Made by a program: the position numbers and the translations under genes
Shown here: positions 1-8,384 of the stretch, one piece after another
How positions within the stretch are numbered: the stretch's first letter is position 1
How the letters are laid out: each line of letters opens with the position of its first letter
From: Prevotella sp. MGM1
GTDB taxonomy: Bacteria > Bacteroidota > Bacteroidia > Bacteroidales > Bacteroidaceae
Assembly: GCF_002933775.1 (NCBI RefSeq)
Contig: NZ_BEWV01000084.1
Coordinates: 1 to 34,296 of the forward strand
Direction: 5' to 3'
DNA length: 34,296 nt
Notes under the pieces: model-generated
Told to the model about the DNA's origin: nothing
What the model saw: the letters and a program-made list of their open reading frames with translations, nothing else
Databases searched by the model: none

Positions 1-180
1 AGCGACAGGGTCGAGCGACAGCAGATGGCGGGCGAATGCGATGGCGACGGCCATCTTTCCGCAGCCACGAGGGCCGCAGAGCATCATGGCATGGGGCAAA
101 CGGTTCTCCGCGCATAAGCGCATCAGCCGTCCGCAGGTGTCGCCCTGCCCTATCACTTCATCGAAACTCATCGTCATCAT
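1..180 (-). CDS. holB: DNA polymerase III delta' subunit, N-terminal 60 residues (cut by window edge)
   Basis: This is the clamp-loader subunit delta', an AAA+ protein that helps load the sliding clamp during replication. The visible part reads MSFDEVIGQ near the start, then LPHAMMLCGPRGCGKMAVAIAFARHL, a P-loop (GPRGCGK) in the position expected for delta'/gamma family AAA+ proteins. The rest lies beyond base 1. Three in-frame ATGs occur at 180, 177 and 171; a purine-rich AAAGGG directly before 180 would suit the 171 start (MSFDEV) best. It begins 69 bp after the metF stop on the same strand, so the two are probably co-transcribed. The family call rests on the P-loop context and the IGQ motif only, because the sensor and C-terminal domains are not in view. 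Confidence 0.8.
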   Translation of the reverse strand, partial: MMTMSFDEVIGQGDTCGRLMRLCAENRLPHAMMLCGPRGCGKMAVAIAFARHLLSLDPVA

Positions 181-249
181 CCCTTTCTATATGTCACATT
201 CTTTATTTCCCGCATTCTGCGTCATACGGCGCTGACGCACGGCCGGGTG

Positions 250-1212
250 TCAGCGCTCCATCAGCCGACGCGCCACCTCAACCACAGAGTCTACCGCCGA
301 CACTGTGTAGAAATGTATATTGTTAACCCCGTGTGCATAAAGCTCGCGGCACTGGCGCTCCGCCCAGTCGATTCCGAGCATCCGGGCTTCCTCGTCTGTA
401 GCGCATACCACCGCCCGGCGGGCCAGTTCGTCAGGTATATCGCAGTGGAAAGTCTTGGGCACAACACTCAGTTGGCTCAACTTGGCAAACGGCTTGATAC
501 CGGGTATAATCGGTATGGTTATCCCCATAGCACGCGCCTTATCCACAAAATCGAAGTATTTACGGTTGTCGTAGAATAGTTGCGTCACGGCGAAGCTCGC
601 CCCCCGGTCCTGTTTCTCTTTCAGACGGCGCATGTCCATCTCGATATTTGGAGCCTCCTCATGCTTCTCCGGATAGCAGGCCACACCGAAGTCGAACGGC
701 TGTCCGGGGCATTTGACAGGCGATCCGTCGGCAAAAAAGCCGTCGTTGAACCGCCTCACCTGACCTATCAGATCTGTCGTGTGCGCATGTCCGCCGGGAG
801 TGGGCGTGAAATGGCGGTCTTCTCTCGCCTTGTCGCCCCGCAGGAGCAAAAGGCTGCTTATGCCGAGAAATTGCAGGTCGAGCAGTTCGTATTCGATGTC
901 TTCCACTGTGGCCCCGCTACATATCACGTGCGGCATCACCGGTATTCCGAACCTGCTTTGTATGGCCGCCGCTATGGCAATGGTGCCCGGCCTGCGGCGC
1001 ACGCTGCTGCGCTCGAGCAGCCCGTTATCAAGCTGCTTGTACACAAACTCACTGTGGTGAGTGGTGATGTTGATGAACAGCGGGTCGAACGCCTTCAACT
1101 TCTCTATCGTGGCAAACAGTTTCTCGGTACCGGTGCCTTTGAGCGGCGGCAGCACCTCGAATGAAAAATGCCTGCGGCTCCTGTCGCTGTTTATCAATTC
1201 TGCAACTGTCAT
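250..1212 (-). CDS. metF: 5,10-methylenetetrahydrofolate reductase
   Basis: It reduces 5,10-methylene-THF to 5-methyl-THF, the methyl donor for methionine synthesis, using FAD and NAD(P)H in the cytoplasm. The 320-residue protein is a full-length single-domain MetF. RHFSFEVLPPLKG (about 14-26) carries the catalytic glutamate at E19. TTHHSEF, the VMPHVICSGAT stretch and SFAVTQLFYDN are the usual TIM-barrel landmarks. The frame opens further upstream, but the ATG at 1212 (MTVAELI) fits the family, so the extra nine residues were dropped. A -7 element lies about 25 bp upstream. holB follows 69 bp downstream. Nothing is unusual in the protein. Confidence 0.96.
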   Translation of the reverse strand: MTVAELINSDRSRRHFSFEVLPPLKGTGTEKLFATIEKLKAFDPLFINITTHHSEFVYKQLDNGLLERSSVRRRPGTIAIAAAIQSRFGIPVMPHVICSGATVEDIEYELLDLQFLGISSLLLLRGDKAREDRHFTPTPGGHAHTTDLIGQVRRFNDGFFADGSPVKCPGQPFDFGVACYPEKHEEAPNIEMDMRRLKEKQDRGASFAVTQLFYDNRKYFDFVDKARAMGITIPIIPGIKPFAKLSQLSVVPKTFHCDIPDELARRAVVCATDEEARMLGIDWAERQCRELYAHGVNNIHFYTVSAVDSVVEVARRLMER

Positions 1213-1236
1213 TTGACGTATATATACTTTATGGTG

Positions 1237-1244
1237 CAAATTTA
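1237..1244 (-). promoter_or_regulatory. Bacteroidetes-type -7 element for metF
   Basis: The minus strand reads TAAATTTG, matching TAnnTTTG, ending 24 bp before the metF ATG. No good -33 partner is visible at 19-21 bp. The 602-bp gap 1213-1814 otherwise holds the site cluster at 1576-1626, the hairpin at 1690-1724 and AT-rich sequence without a convincing gene. Short frames at 1161-1588 lack family resemblance. Confidence 0.5.
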
Positions 1245-1575
1245 ATAAAAAAATATGGTATATCGCCTAATTTGGCTGAAAGACATATTTTTTTTGGACA
1301 GGTATACATATTTATCCGAACCGAAACACAAAAAGGAAACGTTTTTACCGGAGAAACAATGATGCCTGTCAACGGATGCCACCGGAAACAGCCATTTCGA
1401 GGACTCGGAATTATTTTAACAAAACACATTTCACATTCCGCTCGTTTCAAAATAAAAGCCCGGCGGCCGAAAATAAGGAAGTTTTGAGCAATACAACCCA
1501 ACAACCTGTATACCAACACGATACATCTATCACCCCTGTTTCCACAACAATACCCGCCTCATCTGCCTCACAGAT

Positions 1576-1626
1576 TTTTTCCGTTTAGTATGCCGTTGGT
1601 TTCCGTTTAGACGCTAAACGCGATCC
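1576..1626. repeat. Intergenic site cluster, copy A (13-bp motif, two direct plus one inverted)
   Basis: Three related 13-mers end in CGTTTAG: direct copies at 1576-1588 and 1598-1610 (start-to-start 22 bp), and an inverted copy at 1614-1626, 3 bp after the second. The inner CGTTTAG-acg-CTAAACG forms a short perfect palindrome at 1604-1620. The same arrangement and spacings occur at 26054-26104. A region resembling GTATCC...CGCAACG follows both. Function is unknown. Confidence 0.6.
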
Positions 1627-1689
1627 GACGAGTATCCAAACGCAACGCAACCGGCAACCGAACGGACTCCAACGAGCGTCCCGTTGCGG

Positions 1690-1724
1690 AAAAAGCCGCT
1701 TTTCGCCATCCGGCGAAAAGCGGC
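1690..1724 (-). terminator. Rho-independent terminator after the GH51 gene
   Basis: A perfect 13-bp stem pairs 1695-1707 with 1712-1724 around a 4-nt loop. Read leftward it is followed by TTTTT-like sequence (1694 downward), which suits a terminator for the gene ending at 1815, about 90 bp away. Confidence 0.75.
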
Positions 1725-1814
1725 CTATCGTGTTTCATATAGCGATTTGTATCGCTTCCGTTTTCTATTTCATCGAAAAACAAAGTGTTAAATCCGTGAC
1801 TTTATCATTACATA

Positions 1815-3791
1815 TCACATCTTCACTTTATACAGTCTGAATGTCATTGCGGGCAGATTGTCGGTGAGAACCGTGCTCTTCTTTCCGGCCTCGCAACGTG
1901 CCGTTCCGCTTTGTGGAACAATCCTCTCGGGGTTGTCAAGGGTGTTTTCCGCATCAGGGTCGTCGCTTGTCAGTGTGACAGTGGCCGCCGTCCGCTCGCC
2001 TTTCATGCCGAGCAGGTTTATGCTTACGGGCTGTGGCGTCTTGCCGGTATTTATCACCTTGACTATCACCTCACGCGTGTTCCTGTCTGTCACGGCGCTC
2101 GCGAAAAGACCGTTCTGCCCCTCCTGTCCCGCCACGGGCTTGCCGGCCATTGTCAGGGGCAGCACGTTGGTACCCTTGTTCATGGCATACATCTGCTGGA
2201 CGTAGTAGCTCACGCTCTTGAACATGCGCGTGTTGTCGAACCATATAAGGTCGGGCCGCCACTGCCAGCCGTCCACATGGGCAAACAGCGGGGCGTATGC
2301 CGTGAGCCACACCACGTCGGCATTGCGCTCAAGATCGGTCATGAAAGCGGCTTCATAGAGAGAGGTCTCGAAGTGGTTCCACTTCTTTCCCTTGCCATGA
2401 CAGGCATATTCGCCGGCAAACACTTTCGGGCCTTTACGGTCATAATTCTCATAGCGCAGGCCGCTGTTGAGGAACCATGTCTCGGGACGATAGAAATGCT
2501 CGTCAACAAGGTCTGCTTTCATTTCCTTCATGGCCTTCCAGCCAATCTCGAACATCTTGCCCTCCGAGTCAGGGCCGCTCGTACCCACGATACGCATCTT
2601 GGGATAACGGGCCTTGATGGCTTTGACAAACGGTTCGAGCCGCTTGAAATACATCTCGTCCCACTGCTCGTTGCCCACACCGATCATCGTCATGTTGAAC
2701 GGAGCCGGATGCCCCATTTCGGCACGCTTGCGGCCCCACGTTGTCGAGGTGTCGCCGTTGGCAAACTCTATCAGGTCGAGACAGTCCTGTATATAAGGCT
2801 GAAGCTCATCGATAGCGGCGTGCGCCTTCTCGTCGTTACGGTTCTGGAACTGGCATGCCATTCCAACGTTGAGCACCGGCAGAGGCTCGGCGCCGATATC
2901 CTCGGACAACACGAAATACTCATAGAACCCAAGGCCGTAGCTCTGGTAATAATCAGGGAAGAAGCGGTGTGTGAACGTGTGCAGCCATCTGTTCTGGTTG
3001 AGCGGACGGTTCTCCACCGGCCCTATGGTGTTTTTCCACTGGTAGCGGGTGGCGAGGTCTGTGCCTTCCACTATGCATCCGCCGGGGAAACGGAACACTC
3101 CGGGATGCTGGTCGGCCAGTGCCTGGGCGAGATCGCGCCGCATTCCGTTGTCACGGTTCTTGAATGTGTTTACAGGAAAGAGGCTCACATGCTCAAGGCT
3201 CACGGCATTACGGCCGTCGAGAAATATACGCAGCCGGGCGTCGGCATGGGTCTTAGGCGACTTGATGATTACTTCGTACTTCTCCCATTCGGAAGACTTG
3301 ACATCGAGCCTGGCTCCGGCAAACTCCTGACGCTCACCCATCGTCTTGGGGTCGATGAGCTGCACTGTTATGCGGCCGGTGCCTTTGGGCGCTTTCGCCC
3401 ATACGGTGAAGCGGTATTCTTCGCCTTTGAGCACCCCAATACCGAAATACCCCTCGTTCACAAGTCCGGTGCGGCGGTCTCTGTGTCCCGGATCCAACAG
3501 CGTCACGTAGTGCGGACAACGCTCGAAAGGTCCGTCGTTTTTCAACTCTACGTTACCGAAAGTCTGCCACCCCATGAGACTCTGCGGGAACTCAAACGAG
3601 CGGTTTTTCACCAACTCTCCGTAAAGCCCGCCGTCGGCAGCATAGTTGATGTCTTCAAAAAACATGCCGTACATGGTGTTCTGAACCACTGCTCCCACCT
3701 TTTTCGTATTCACATCCATCACGTTCGACTGTGCCTTGCAAGTCAACGTTGCCGTCAACAGGACGGCACTTGTAAGCATTCTATAATTCAT
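1815..3791 (-). CDS. Secreted alpha-L-arabinofuranosidase, GH51
   Basis: It is predicted to release terminal L-arabinofuranose from arabinan, arabinoxylan or derived oligosaccharides outside the cytoplasm. The 658-residue protein starts with a signal peptide (about 1-20, ending CKA-Q). Residues about 25-210 hold an N-terminal beta-domain with a carbohydrate-binding-like segment. A TIM barrel follows, with FRFPGGCIVEG at about 233-243, the acid/base glutamate E375 in GVGNEQW and the nucleophile E461 in VFAGEYA, both in GH51 positions. The C-terminal part (about 560-658) is the usual beta-sandwich. It faces away from a XylE-like transporter 238 bp away, which suggests a pentose-scavenging pair. 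The exact substrate cannot be read from sequence. The start is an ATG at 3791 directly before the signal peptide. Confidence 0.93.
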   Translation of the reverse strand: MNYRMLTSAVLLTATLTCKAQSNVMDVNTKKVGAVVQNTMYGMFFEDINYAADGGLYGELVKNRSFEFPQSLMGWQTFGNVELKNDGPFERCPHYVTLLDPGHRDRRTGLVNEGYFGIGVLKGEEYRFTVWAKAPKGTGRITVQLIDPKTMGERQEFAGARLDVKSSEWEKYEVIIKSPKTHADARLRIFLDGRNAVSLEHVSLFPVNTFKNRDNGMRRDLAQALADQHPGVFRFPGGCIVEGTDLATRYQWKNTIGPVENRPLNQNRWLHTFTHRFFPDYYQSYGLGFYEYFVLSEDIGAEPLPVLNVGMACQFQNRNDEKAHAAIDELQPYIQDCLDLIEFANGDTSTTWGRKRAEMGHPAPFNMTMIGVGNEQWDEMYFKRLEPFVKAIKARYPKMRIVGTSGPDSEGKMFEIGWKAMKEMKADLVDEHFYRPETWFLNSGLRYENYDRKGPKVFAGEYACHGKGKKWNHFETSLYEAAFMTDLERNADVVWLTAYAPLFAHVDGWQWRPDLIWFDNTRMFKSVSYYVQQMYAMNKGTNVLPLTMAGKPVAGQEGQNGLFASAVTDRNTREVIVKVINTGKTPQPVSINLLGMKGERTAATVTLTSDDPDAENTLDNPERIVPQSGTARCEAGKKSTVLTDNLPAMTFRLYKVKM

Positions 3792-3823
3792 TAATCTATA
3801 AGGTATTGATTAAGCATACTGGA

Positions 3824-3882
3824 CAAAATTAGTTAAAAACTGGCACAAAAGCGAATATTTTTATTTAAAAGTATTATTTTTG
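3824..3882. promoter_or_regulatory. Divergent promoter region between GH51 gene and sugar transporter
   Basis: Leftward, TAATTTTG (3831 to 3824) is a -7 element with TTTTG upstream at a short 14-bp spacing. Rightward, TATTTTTG (3875-3882) is a -7 element that would give the transporter a leader of about 140 nt. That leader contains a 7-bp inverted pair, CGCCCCG at 3899-3905 and CGGGGCG at 3949-3955. No clear operator is visible. Confidence 0.45.
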
Positions 3883-4029
3883 TAAAACTTTTAATGACCG
3901 CCCCGCGAGTCTGGCGCCGCACGGCACACACCTGCGAAAACAAGACCACGGGGCGACCGCAATAACATTTCAAGAACAAAAGCCACGAACATAAAGAAAA
4001 TCAACTACTAATATTACCTGAACAAGAAA

Positions 4030-5499
4030 ATGGAACAAAATCTCAAAGGCAGCAAATCTTACCTTATCTCTATCGTGATGGTCGCCGTGCTCGGCGGATT
4101 GCTCTTCGGATACGACACGGCCGTAATCTCGGGGGCAGAGAAAGGATTGCAGGCATTCTTCCTCGGTGCCGAAGACTTCACTTACACAGACGGATGGCAC
4201 GGCTTCACATGCGCCAGCGCACTTATCGGATGTATCATCGGCAGTGCCATGTCTGGCTTCCTGGCGTCTAACCTGGGACGCAAGAAGGCACTCATTCTCG
4301 CAGGACTGATGTTCTTCGTATCGGCGCTCGGCTCGATGTTTCCCGAATTTCTGATATTCGAGCACGGCGTGCCGAGATACGACCTGCTCGTGATGTTCAA
4401 CGTATACCGGGTGCTCGGAGGTATCGGCGTGGGCCTGGCCTCGGCCATCTGCCCAATGTATATCGCCGAGGTGGCTCCGTCTCACATACGCGGCACGCTC
4501 GTGTCATGGAACCAGTTTGCCATAATATTCGGACAGCTCGTGGTCTATTTCGTGAATTTTCTCATTCTCGGAGAGCACACCAACCCCATTATCGAGCAGA
4601 TAGGACAAGGTGTCAACGCCGTGGCTGCCGACAGCGACCTGTGGACGGTAACGACAGGATGGCGCTATATGTTCGGCAGCGAGGCCGTACCGGCCGGACT
4701 GTTCGCGCTGCTCATCTGCTTCGTGCCCGAGACACCGCGCTACCTGGTGATGGTAAACCAAGACAAAAAGGCGCTGGCCATATTGCAGAAGATAAACGGA
4801 AGCGCAGTAGGAGAGAAAATACTCGCCGACATCAAGAACACGATCAGCGAGAAAACCGAGCGACTGTTCACATACGGATGGCTCGTGATTTTCTTGGGAA
4901 TAATGCTCAGCGTGTTCCAGCAGGCAGTGGGAATAAACGCAGTGCTGTACTACGCTCCCCGAATATTCGCCGACATGGGCATGGACAAGCCAATGGTGCA
5001 GACCGTAATAATGGGTATAGTCAATATTCTGTTCACCGTCGTGGCTATTCTCACGGTGGAGAAATGGGGACGCAAGCCGCTGCTCATCTACGGCTCGATA
5101 GGAATGGCCATAGGCGCTTTCGGCGTGGCGCTGACTTTCGGCAACCCGTCGCTCGGCATCATCACGATGCTCAGCATCATGATTTACAGCGCCTCGTTCA
5201 TGTTCAGCTGGGGGCCTATATGCTGGGTGCTGATAGCCGAGATATTCCCGAACACCATACGCGGCGCGGCGGTCGCCATAGCCGTTGCCTTCCAGTGGAT
5301 ATTCAACTGGATTGTAAGTTCCACATTCGTACCCATGTTTAACATGAAGACCGCCGGCGATCCTGATTTCGGTCATTGGTTCACCTATGGACTCTATGGT
5401 GTGATATGTGTGTTTGCCGCACTCTTCGTATGGCGTATTGTGCCCGAGACAAAAGGCAAAACGCTCGAAGACATGAGCAAACTGTGGAAAAAAGAATAA
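4030..5499 (+). CDS. xylE: MFS sugar:proton symporter, XylE type
   Basis: This is a 12-helix inner-membrane sugar porter predicted to import a pentose or hexose with a proton. Length is 489 residues, close to E. coli XylE. Sugar-porter signatures appear in order: GGLLFGYDTAVISGA in helix 1, LGRKK in the 2-3 loop, YIAEVAPSHIRG in the 4-5 loop, NQFAIIFGQ in helix 5, PETPRYL after helix 6, FQQAVGINAVLYYAP in helix 7, EKWGRKPLL in the 8-9 loop, WGPICWVLIAEIFPNTIRG in helices 10-11 and VPETKGKTLE at the C-terminus. The glutamines and asparagine of QQxxGxN that bind xylose in XylE are kept. Given the divergent arabinofuranosidase, arabinose or xylose is the likely cargo, but this is inferred from context. 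Confidence 0.9.
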   Translation: MEQNLKGSKSYLISIVMVAVLGGLLFGYDTAVISGAEKGLQAFFLGAEDFTYTDGWHGFTCASALIGCIIGSAMSGFLASNLGRKKALILAGLMFFVSALGSMFPEFLIFEHGVPRYDLLVMFNVYRVLGGIGVGLASAICPMYIAEVAPSHIRGTLVSWNQFAIIFGQLVVYFVNFLILGEHTNPIIEQIGQGVNAVAADSDLWTVTTGWRYMFGSEAVPAGLFALLICFVPETPRYLVMVNQDKKALAILQKINGSAVGEKILADIKNTISEKTERLFTYGWLVIFLGIMLSVFQQAVGINAVLYYAPRIFADMGMDKPMVQTVIMGIVNILFTVVAILTVEKWGRKPLLIYGSIGMAIGAFGVALTFGNPSLGIITMLSIMIYSASFMFSWGPICWVLIAEIFPNTIRGAAVAIAVAFQWIFNWIVSSTFVPMFNMKTAGDPDFGHWFTYGLYGVICVFAALFVWRIVPETKGKTLEDMSKLWKKE

Positions 5500-5506
5500 A
5501 AACAAA

Positions 5507-5548
5507 CGGGCCACATAGCGGGACATCCGTCTGACAATATGTGGCCCG
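5507..5548 (+). terminator. Stem-loop after the sugar transporter
   Basis: A perfect 10-bp stem (CGGGCCACAT at 5507-5516 with its complement at 5539-5548) encloses a 22-nt loop, eight bases after the stop. No strong T-run follows, so it may be a weak terminator or a 3' stabilising hairpin. Confidence 0.5.
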
Positions 5549-5603
5549 ATTGCATATTAACATCAAGTAAACAATAGTCCTTTAACAAAAAAAGCGGAAG
5601 ACA

Positions 5604-5954
5604 ATGAAGACGATATTAATCGCGGAAGACAACGAGAGCAACTATATCCTGATGACATACATCCTGAAACGCAATTATCAGATAGTGAGGGCACACAATG
5701 GCAGAGAGGCTGTGGAAATATCGGAAAAAGGCGGGATAGACCTTATACTGATGGATCTCAAAATGCCGGTCATGGACGGACTCGAGGCCACACGAATCAT
5801 AAAAGACGCCACCCCGGAACTTCCGATCATCATGCTCACGGCAAACGCGTTTGAGAACGACCGGCTGGCAGCGATGAACGCCGGATGCGATGACTTCCTG
5901 TCGAAGCCTATCAACAGTAAAGTCTGCCTGGATACTATTGCCAAATATATCTGA
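5604..5954 (+). CDS. Single-domain response regulator (CheY-like receiver)
   Basis: The protein is 116 residues, just one receiver domain with no output domain. The acidic pocket is E8/D9, the phospho-acceptor is D51 in LILMDLKMPVMDG, and the switch and lysine positions are T79 and K101 (SKPI). The EDNESNYILM start resembles receivers cut from hybrid histidine kinases. It therefore probably acts as a phosphotransfer intermediate or by protein contact. A GGAAG-like sequence precedes the ATG. No kinase adjoins it; the nearest in the window is the TPR kinase at 11635, which lacks a receiver of its own. Any pairing of the two is only a guess. Confidence 0.92.
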   Translation: MKTILIAEDNESNYILMTYILKRNYQIVRAHNGREAVEISEKGGIDLILMDLKMPVMDGLEATRIIKDATPELPIIMLTANAFENDRLAAMNAGCDDFLSKPINSKVCLDTIAKYI

Positions 5955-6149
5955 CAAAGAAGCATATACCAAGCCGGCGGCACTTGACTTGCGACACAGG
6001 CGACATCATCACGGCATAAAAGCCGGATGCAGCCGGTAAGCTATATGGCCGCCATAAAAAAACAGCGACACCAAATACGAACGGACTAAGGTACGAGCAT
6101 TAAAAGCGACGGAATTAAGACAAAAGGCAAAGGAATAAAAGAAAAAAGA

Positions 6150-6183
6150 ACAACGGGACCCATCAAAAGATGAGTCCCGTTGT
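6150..6183. terminator. Bidirectional terminator between receiver gene and ferredoxin gene
   Basis: ACAACGGGAC (6150-6159) pairs perfectly with 6174-6183, with an inner ATC/GAT pair. T-runs flank it in both reading directions (CTTTT rightward, CTTTTTT leftward). It sits between two convergent genes. The rest of 5955-6211 shows nothing. Confidence 0.8.
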
Positions 6184-6211
6184 CTTTTACTTCCTTTATA
6201 ATAAGAAACAA

Positions 6212-6382
6212 TTAAGCGGGAAGGCTGATAGCCTCAGACGGACAAACATCGGCGCAAGTACCGCACTCGGTGCAAGTCTCGGGATTAATTGAATACTTAT
6301 CGCCCTCAGATATAGCTCCTACGGGACACTCATCGATACATGTACCGCATGCGATACAATCATCATTAATAACGTAAGCCAT
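6212..6382 (-). CDS. 2[4Fe-4S] ferredoxin
   Basis: A 56-residue bacterial-type ferredoxin, a cytoplasmic electron carrier for low-potential reactions such as pyruvate or 2-oxoacid oxidation. Two CxxCxxCxxxCP clusters are complete: C9, C12, C15, C19-P20 and C37, C40, C43, C47-P48. The protein starts MAYVINDDCIACG and ends SLPA. The ATG is at 6382 and TAA at 6212-6214. It is short but unambiguous. A -7 element (TACATTTG) lies about 45 bp upstream and a bidirectional terminator 30 bp downstream, so it is a monocistronic unit. It converges on the receiver gene and diverges from the PorT-like gene. The partner oxidoreductase is not in the window. Confidence 0.96.
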   Translation of the reverse strand: MAYVINDDCIACGTCIDECPVGAISEGDKYSINPETCTECGTCADVCPSEAISLPA

Positions 6383-6425
6383 AATTACAAATGTTTTATA
6401 AAATTAATACAAATAATTTAGGATG

Positions 6426-6433
6426 CAAATGTA
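6426..6433 (-). promoter_or_regulatory. -7 element for the ferredoxin gene
   Basis: The minus strand reads TACATTTG. No clean -33 box is seen. In the same divergent gap an 8-bp inverted pair, TTCGACAT (6443-6450) and ATGTCGAA (6489-6496), flanks a short CCTG-ctga-CAGG palindrome and could be a regulator site. Confidence 0.5.
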
Positions 6434-6544
6434 CTAATTTAATTCGACATATACCTGCTGACAGGTAGATATTTTGTCTATTTATACAATGTCGAAATAG
6501 CGCGTTATATAATAAGTGGATTAAAATCACGTTATTTATATGAT

Positions 6545-7288
6545 ATGAAGAGGATACTGTACATCATCATGATATGGGCCGTATGTACAAACACGGCGGC
6601 ACAGGAGCGCATAGCGCAGAACAAACCGTACATAGACCTGCGGCCGCTTCACTTCGGTATTCTCGTGGGAATGCACTTGCAGGACATCGAATTCCAGAAC
6701 GTGGGACCACAGATAATAACGGAAGAGAACGGCGCGCAGACAACACAGACGATACTGTGCGACGCAGACAACTGGAATCCGGGATTCAGCGTGGGGGTCA
6801 CCGCCGAGATGAGAATAAACGATCATCTGTCAGCACGCTTTACCCCAACGATGCACTTCGGGGCAAAACACCTTGTGTTCAGGAACCTGTCGCGGCTCGA
6901 CGATAACGGCATGCCTACCGAAGTGACACAGGACATGAAGAACACGTATATCACGTTGCCTATCGACCTGAAGTTCAGCGCACAGCGATTTAACAACCAC
7001 AGGCCGTACATAATGGCGGGAATAAGTCCGGCGATAAACCTGACAGGCAAAGCACAGGACTACCTCAGACTGAAACGGTACGATACTTTCGTGGAGATTG
7101 GATTCGGATGCGACTTCTACCTGCCGTTCTTCAAACTGATACCGGAACTGAAATTCTGTTACAGCCTGTCCAACGCACTCGACAAAAACCATGCCAACGA
7201 ACTCCAGGACACCGGCATGAAAGCCTATGCGAACTCGGTAACGGCCGGCCACAGCAAGATGATCGTGCTCACCTTCTATTTCGAATGA
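6545..7288 (+). CDS. PorT-family outer-membrane beta-barrel protein
   Basis: The 247-residue protein has a signal peptide (about 1-19, ending TAAQ) and then PYIDLRPLHFGILVGMHLQDIEF, a first barrel strand typical of the PorT family. Alternating strands follow (FSVGVTAEMRINDHLSARFTPTMHFG, ITLPIDLKFSAQRF, RPYIMAGISPAIN, FVEIGFGCDFYLPFFKLIPELKFCYSL) and it ends in an aromatic residue after a strand (MIVLTFYFE), as outer-membrane barrels do. PorT was named for gingipain secretion in Porphyromonas gingivalis, but relatives occur in species lacking an obvious type IX system, so a role in protein secretion is not established here. It appears to be a single-gene unit diverging from ferredoxin. Confidence 0.78.
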   Translation: MKRILYIIMIWAVCTNTAAQERIAQNKPYIDLRPLHFGILVGMHLQDIEFQNVGPQIITEENGAQTTQTILCDADNWNPGFSVGVTAEMRINDHLSARFTPTMHFGAKHLVFRNLSRLDDNGMPTEVTQDMKNTYITLPIDLKFSAQRFNNHRPYIMAGISPAINLTGKAQDYLRLKRYDTFVEIGFGCDFYLPFFKLIPELKFCYSLSNALDKNHANELQDTGMKAYANSVTAGHSKMIVLTFYFE

Positions 7289-7356
7289 CCGTCAGTTCAT
7301 TCCGTATAGCCTCCACAAGACTGCCGTACAAACCGACCGCGAAAAGACAATCACTA

Positions 7357-8199
7357 TTATTTTTTACTCTCGATACTCATCGTTATCCTGCCGATGAATA
7401 TGCCGTGCTTACCGTTTTGGTCAACAGGAACATTATGTCCGGCAGCATCGCGCACCCACTCTAAGTCCGTAAAATAGCTGTGCGAGTGCCCGCCAAGCAC
7501 CAAATCGATATCCCTGCTTGCCGCAATCATCGTACTGTCGTCCATATCCGGCTTCAAGTCCCAACCCAGATGCGACAGGCATATCACCACATCACACTTC
7601 TCTTTACCCTTCAACATAGCCGCCACACGTGGCGCCGCAATCCGAGGGTCAATGTACCTGACACCGGGATAGTTCTTTTCCGATACAAGTCCGCTAAGCT
7701 TAGGCGACAAGCCGAACACGCCGATACGCAGTCCCGAACGCTTCAACACGACGTAAGGCTTTACCAATCCATCCACGGCGGTGCCACTGAAATCGTAATT
7801 GGCACACACAATGGGAAACTCTGCCTTGCGAAACAGCCGTGCCATATTATCAAGCCCGAAATCAAACTCATGGTTACCTATTGCCACGGCATCGTATTTC
7901 ATAATGTTCATAAGCCCCACTTCCACATCACCCTCATACATGGTATAATAAGGTGAGCCCTGAGAGAAATCGCCGCTGTCGAACAACAACAGGCCAGGAT
8001 TGGCCTTACGCTCCTCTTTCAACATAGCTATCCGCCGCAGATAACCGCCCCGCCCGGCTTTCATCGTATCGTTAAGGTTCCTGCTCAGCGGCATTACCGT
8101 GCTGTGAGTATCGTTCGTATGCAAAACAACGAGCTTTTTCTGTGCTTCCGCCGACAATGCCAGCAGGCAAACAACGGCTGTCAATATATATCTTTTCAT
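7357..8199 (-). CDS. Secreted metallophosphatase, N-terminal half of a split 5'-nucleotidase
   Basis: This is a calcineurin-like phosphoesterase corresponding to the catalytic domain of UshA/5'-nucleotidase enzymes. It is 280 residues with a signal peptide (about 1-19, ending AEAQ). Metal-binding motifs are D30-x-H32 in LHTNDTHS, FDSGDF (D74, D77), GNHEFD (N109, H110), LSHLGW and LGGHSHSYF. The substrate-binding C-terminal nucleotidase domain is absent and lies in the gene upstream (8385-9158). The pair together should dephosphorylate nucleotides or related phosphoesters in the periplasm. It is 185 bp downstream of its partner on the same strand; that gap contains no gene. Whether the two proteins form a complex is not known from sequence. 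Confidence 0.9.
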   Translation of the reverse strand: MKRYILTAVVCLLALSAEAQKKLVVLHTNDTHSTVMPLSRNLNDTMKAGRGGYLRRIAMLKEERKANPGLLLFDSGDFSQGSPYYTMYEGDVEVGLMNIMKYDAVAIGNHEFDFGLDNMARLFRKAEFPIVCANYDFSGTAVDGLVKPYVVLKRSGLRIGVFGLSPKLSGLVSEKNYPGVRYIDPRIAAPRVAAMLKGKEKCDVVICLSHLGWDLKPDMDDSTMIAASRDIDLVLGGHSHSYFTDLEWVRDAAGHNVPVDQNGKHGIFIGRITMSIESKK

Positions 8200-8384
8200 T
8201 GCCTTCTATTTGAATAAATAACAATTATCATTAACTCCGCGACTGAACACGTCCTATCGGCCGACAACCACCCACCAACATGCAGTCAATCAATCATCAG
8301 CCACATGACGGCTCCTTGCCGGATTAAAGGCCACACATCACAGTCTCGGGCCGCCATTCAAACCTATCGAAAAATAAATTTTCG

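Noticed and set aside
1213..1575. Riboswitch upstream of metF
   Set aside because: I looked for cobalamin- or SAM-type conserved boxes on the minus strand and found none that I could support.
1911..3794. 627-codon open frame opposite the GH51 gene
   Set aside because: It is a shadow in GC-biased codons; its translation has no domain pattern, while the minus-strand frame has signal peptide and both GH51 catalytic residues.
4504..5526. 340-codon minus-strand frame opposite the sugar transporter
   Set aside because: Low-complexity H/Y/E-rich product, a typical shadow of a membrane-protein gene.
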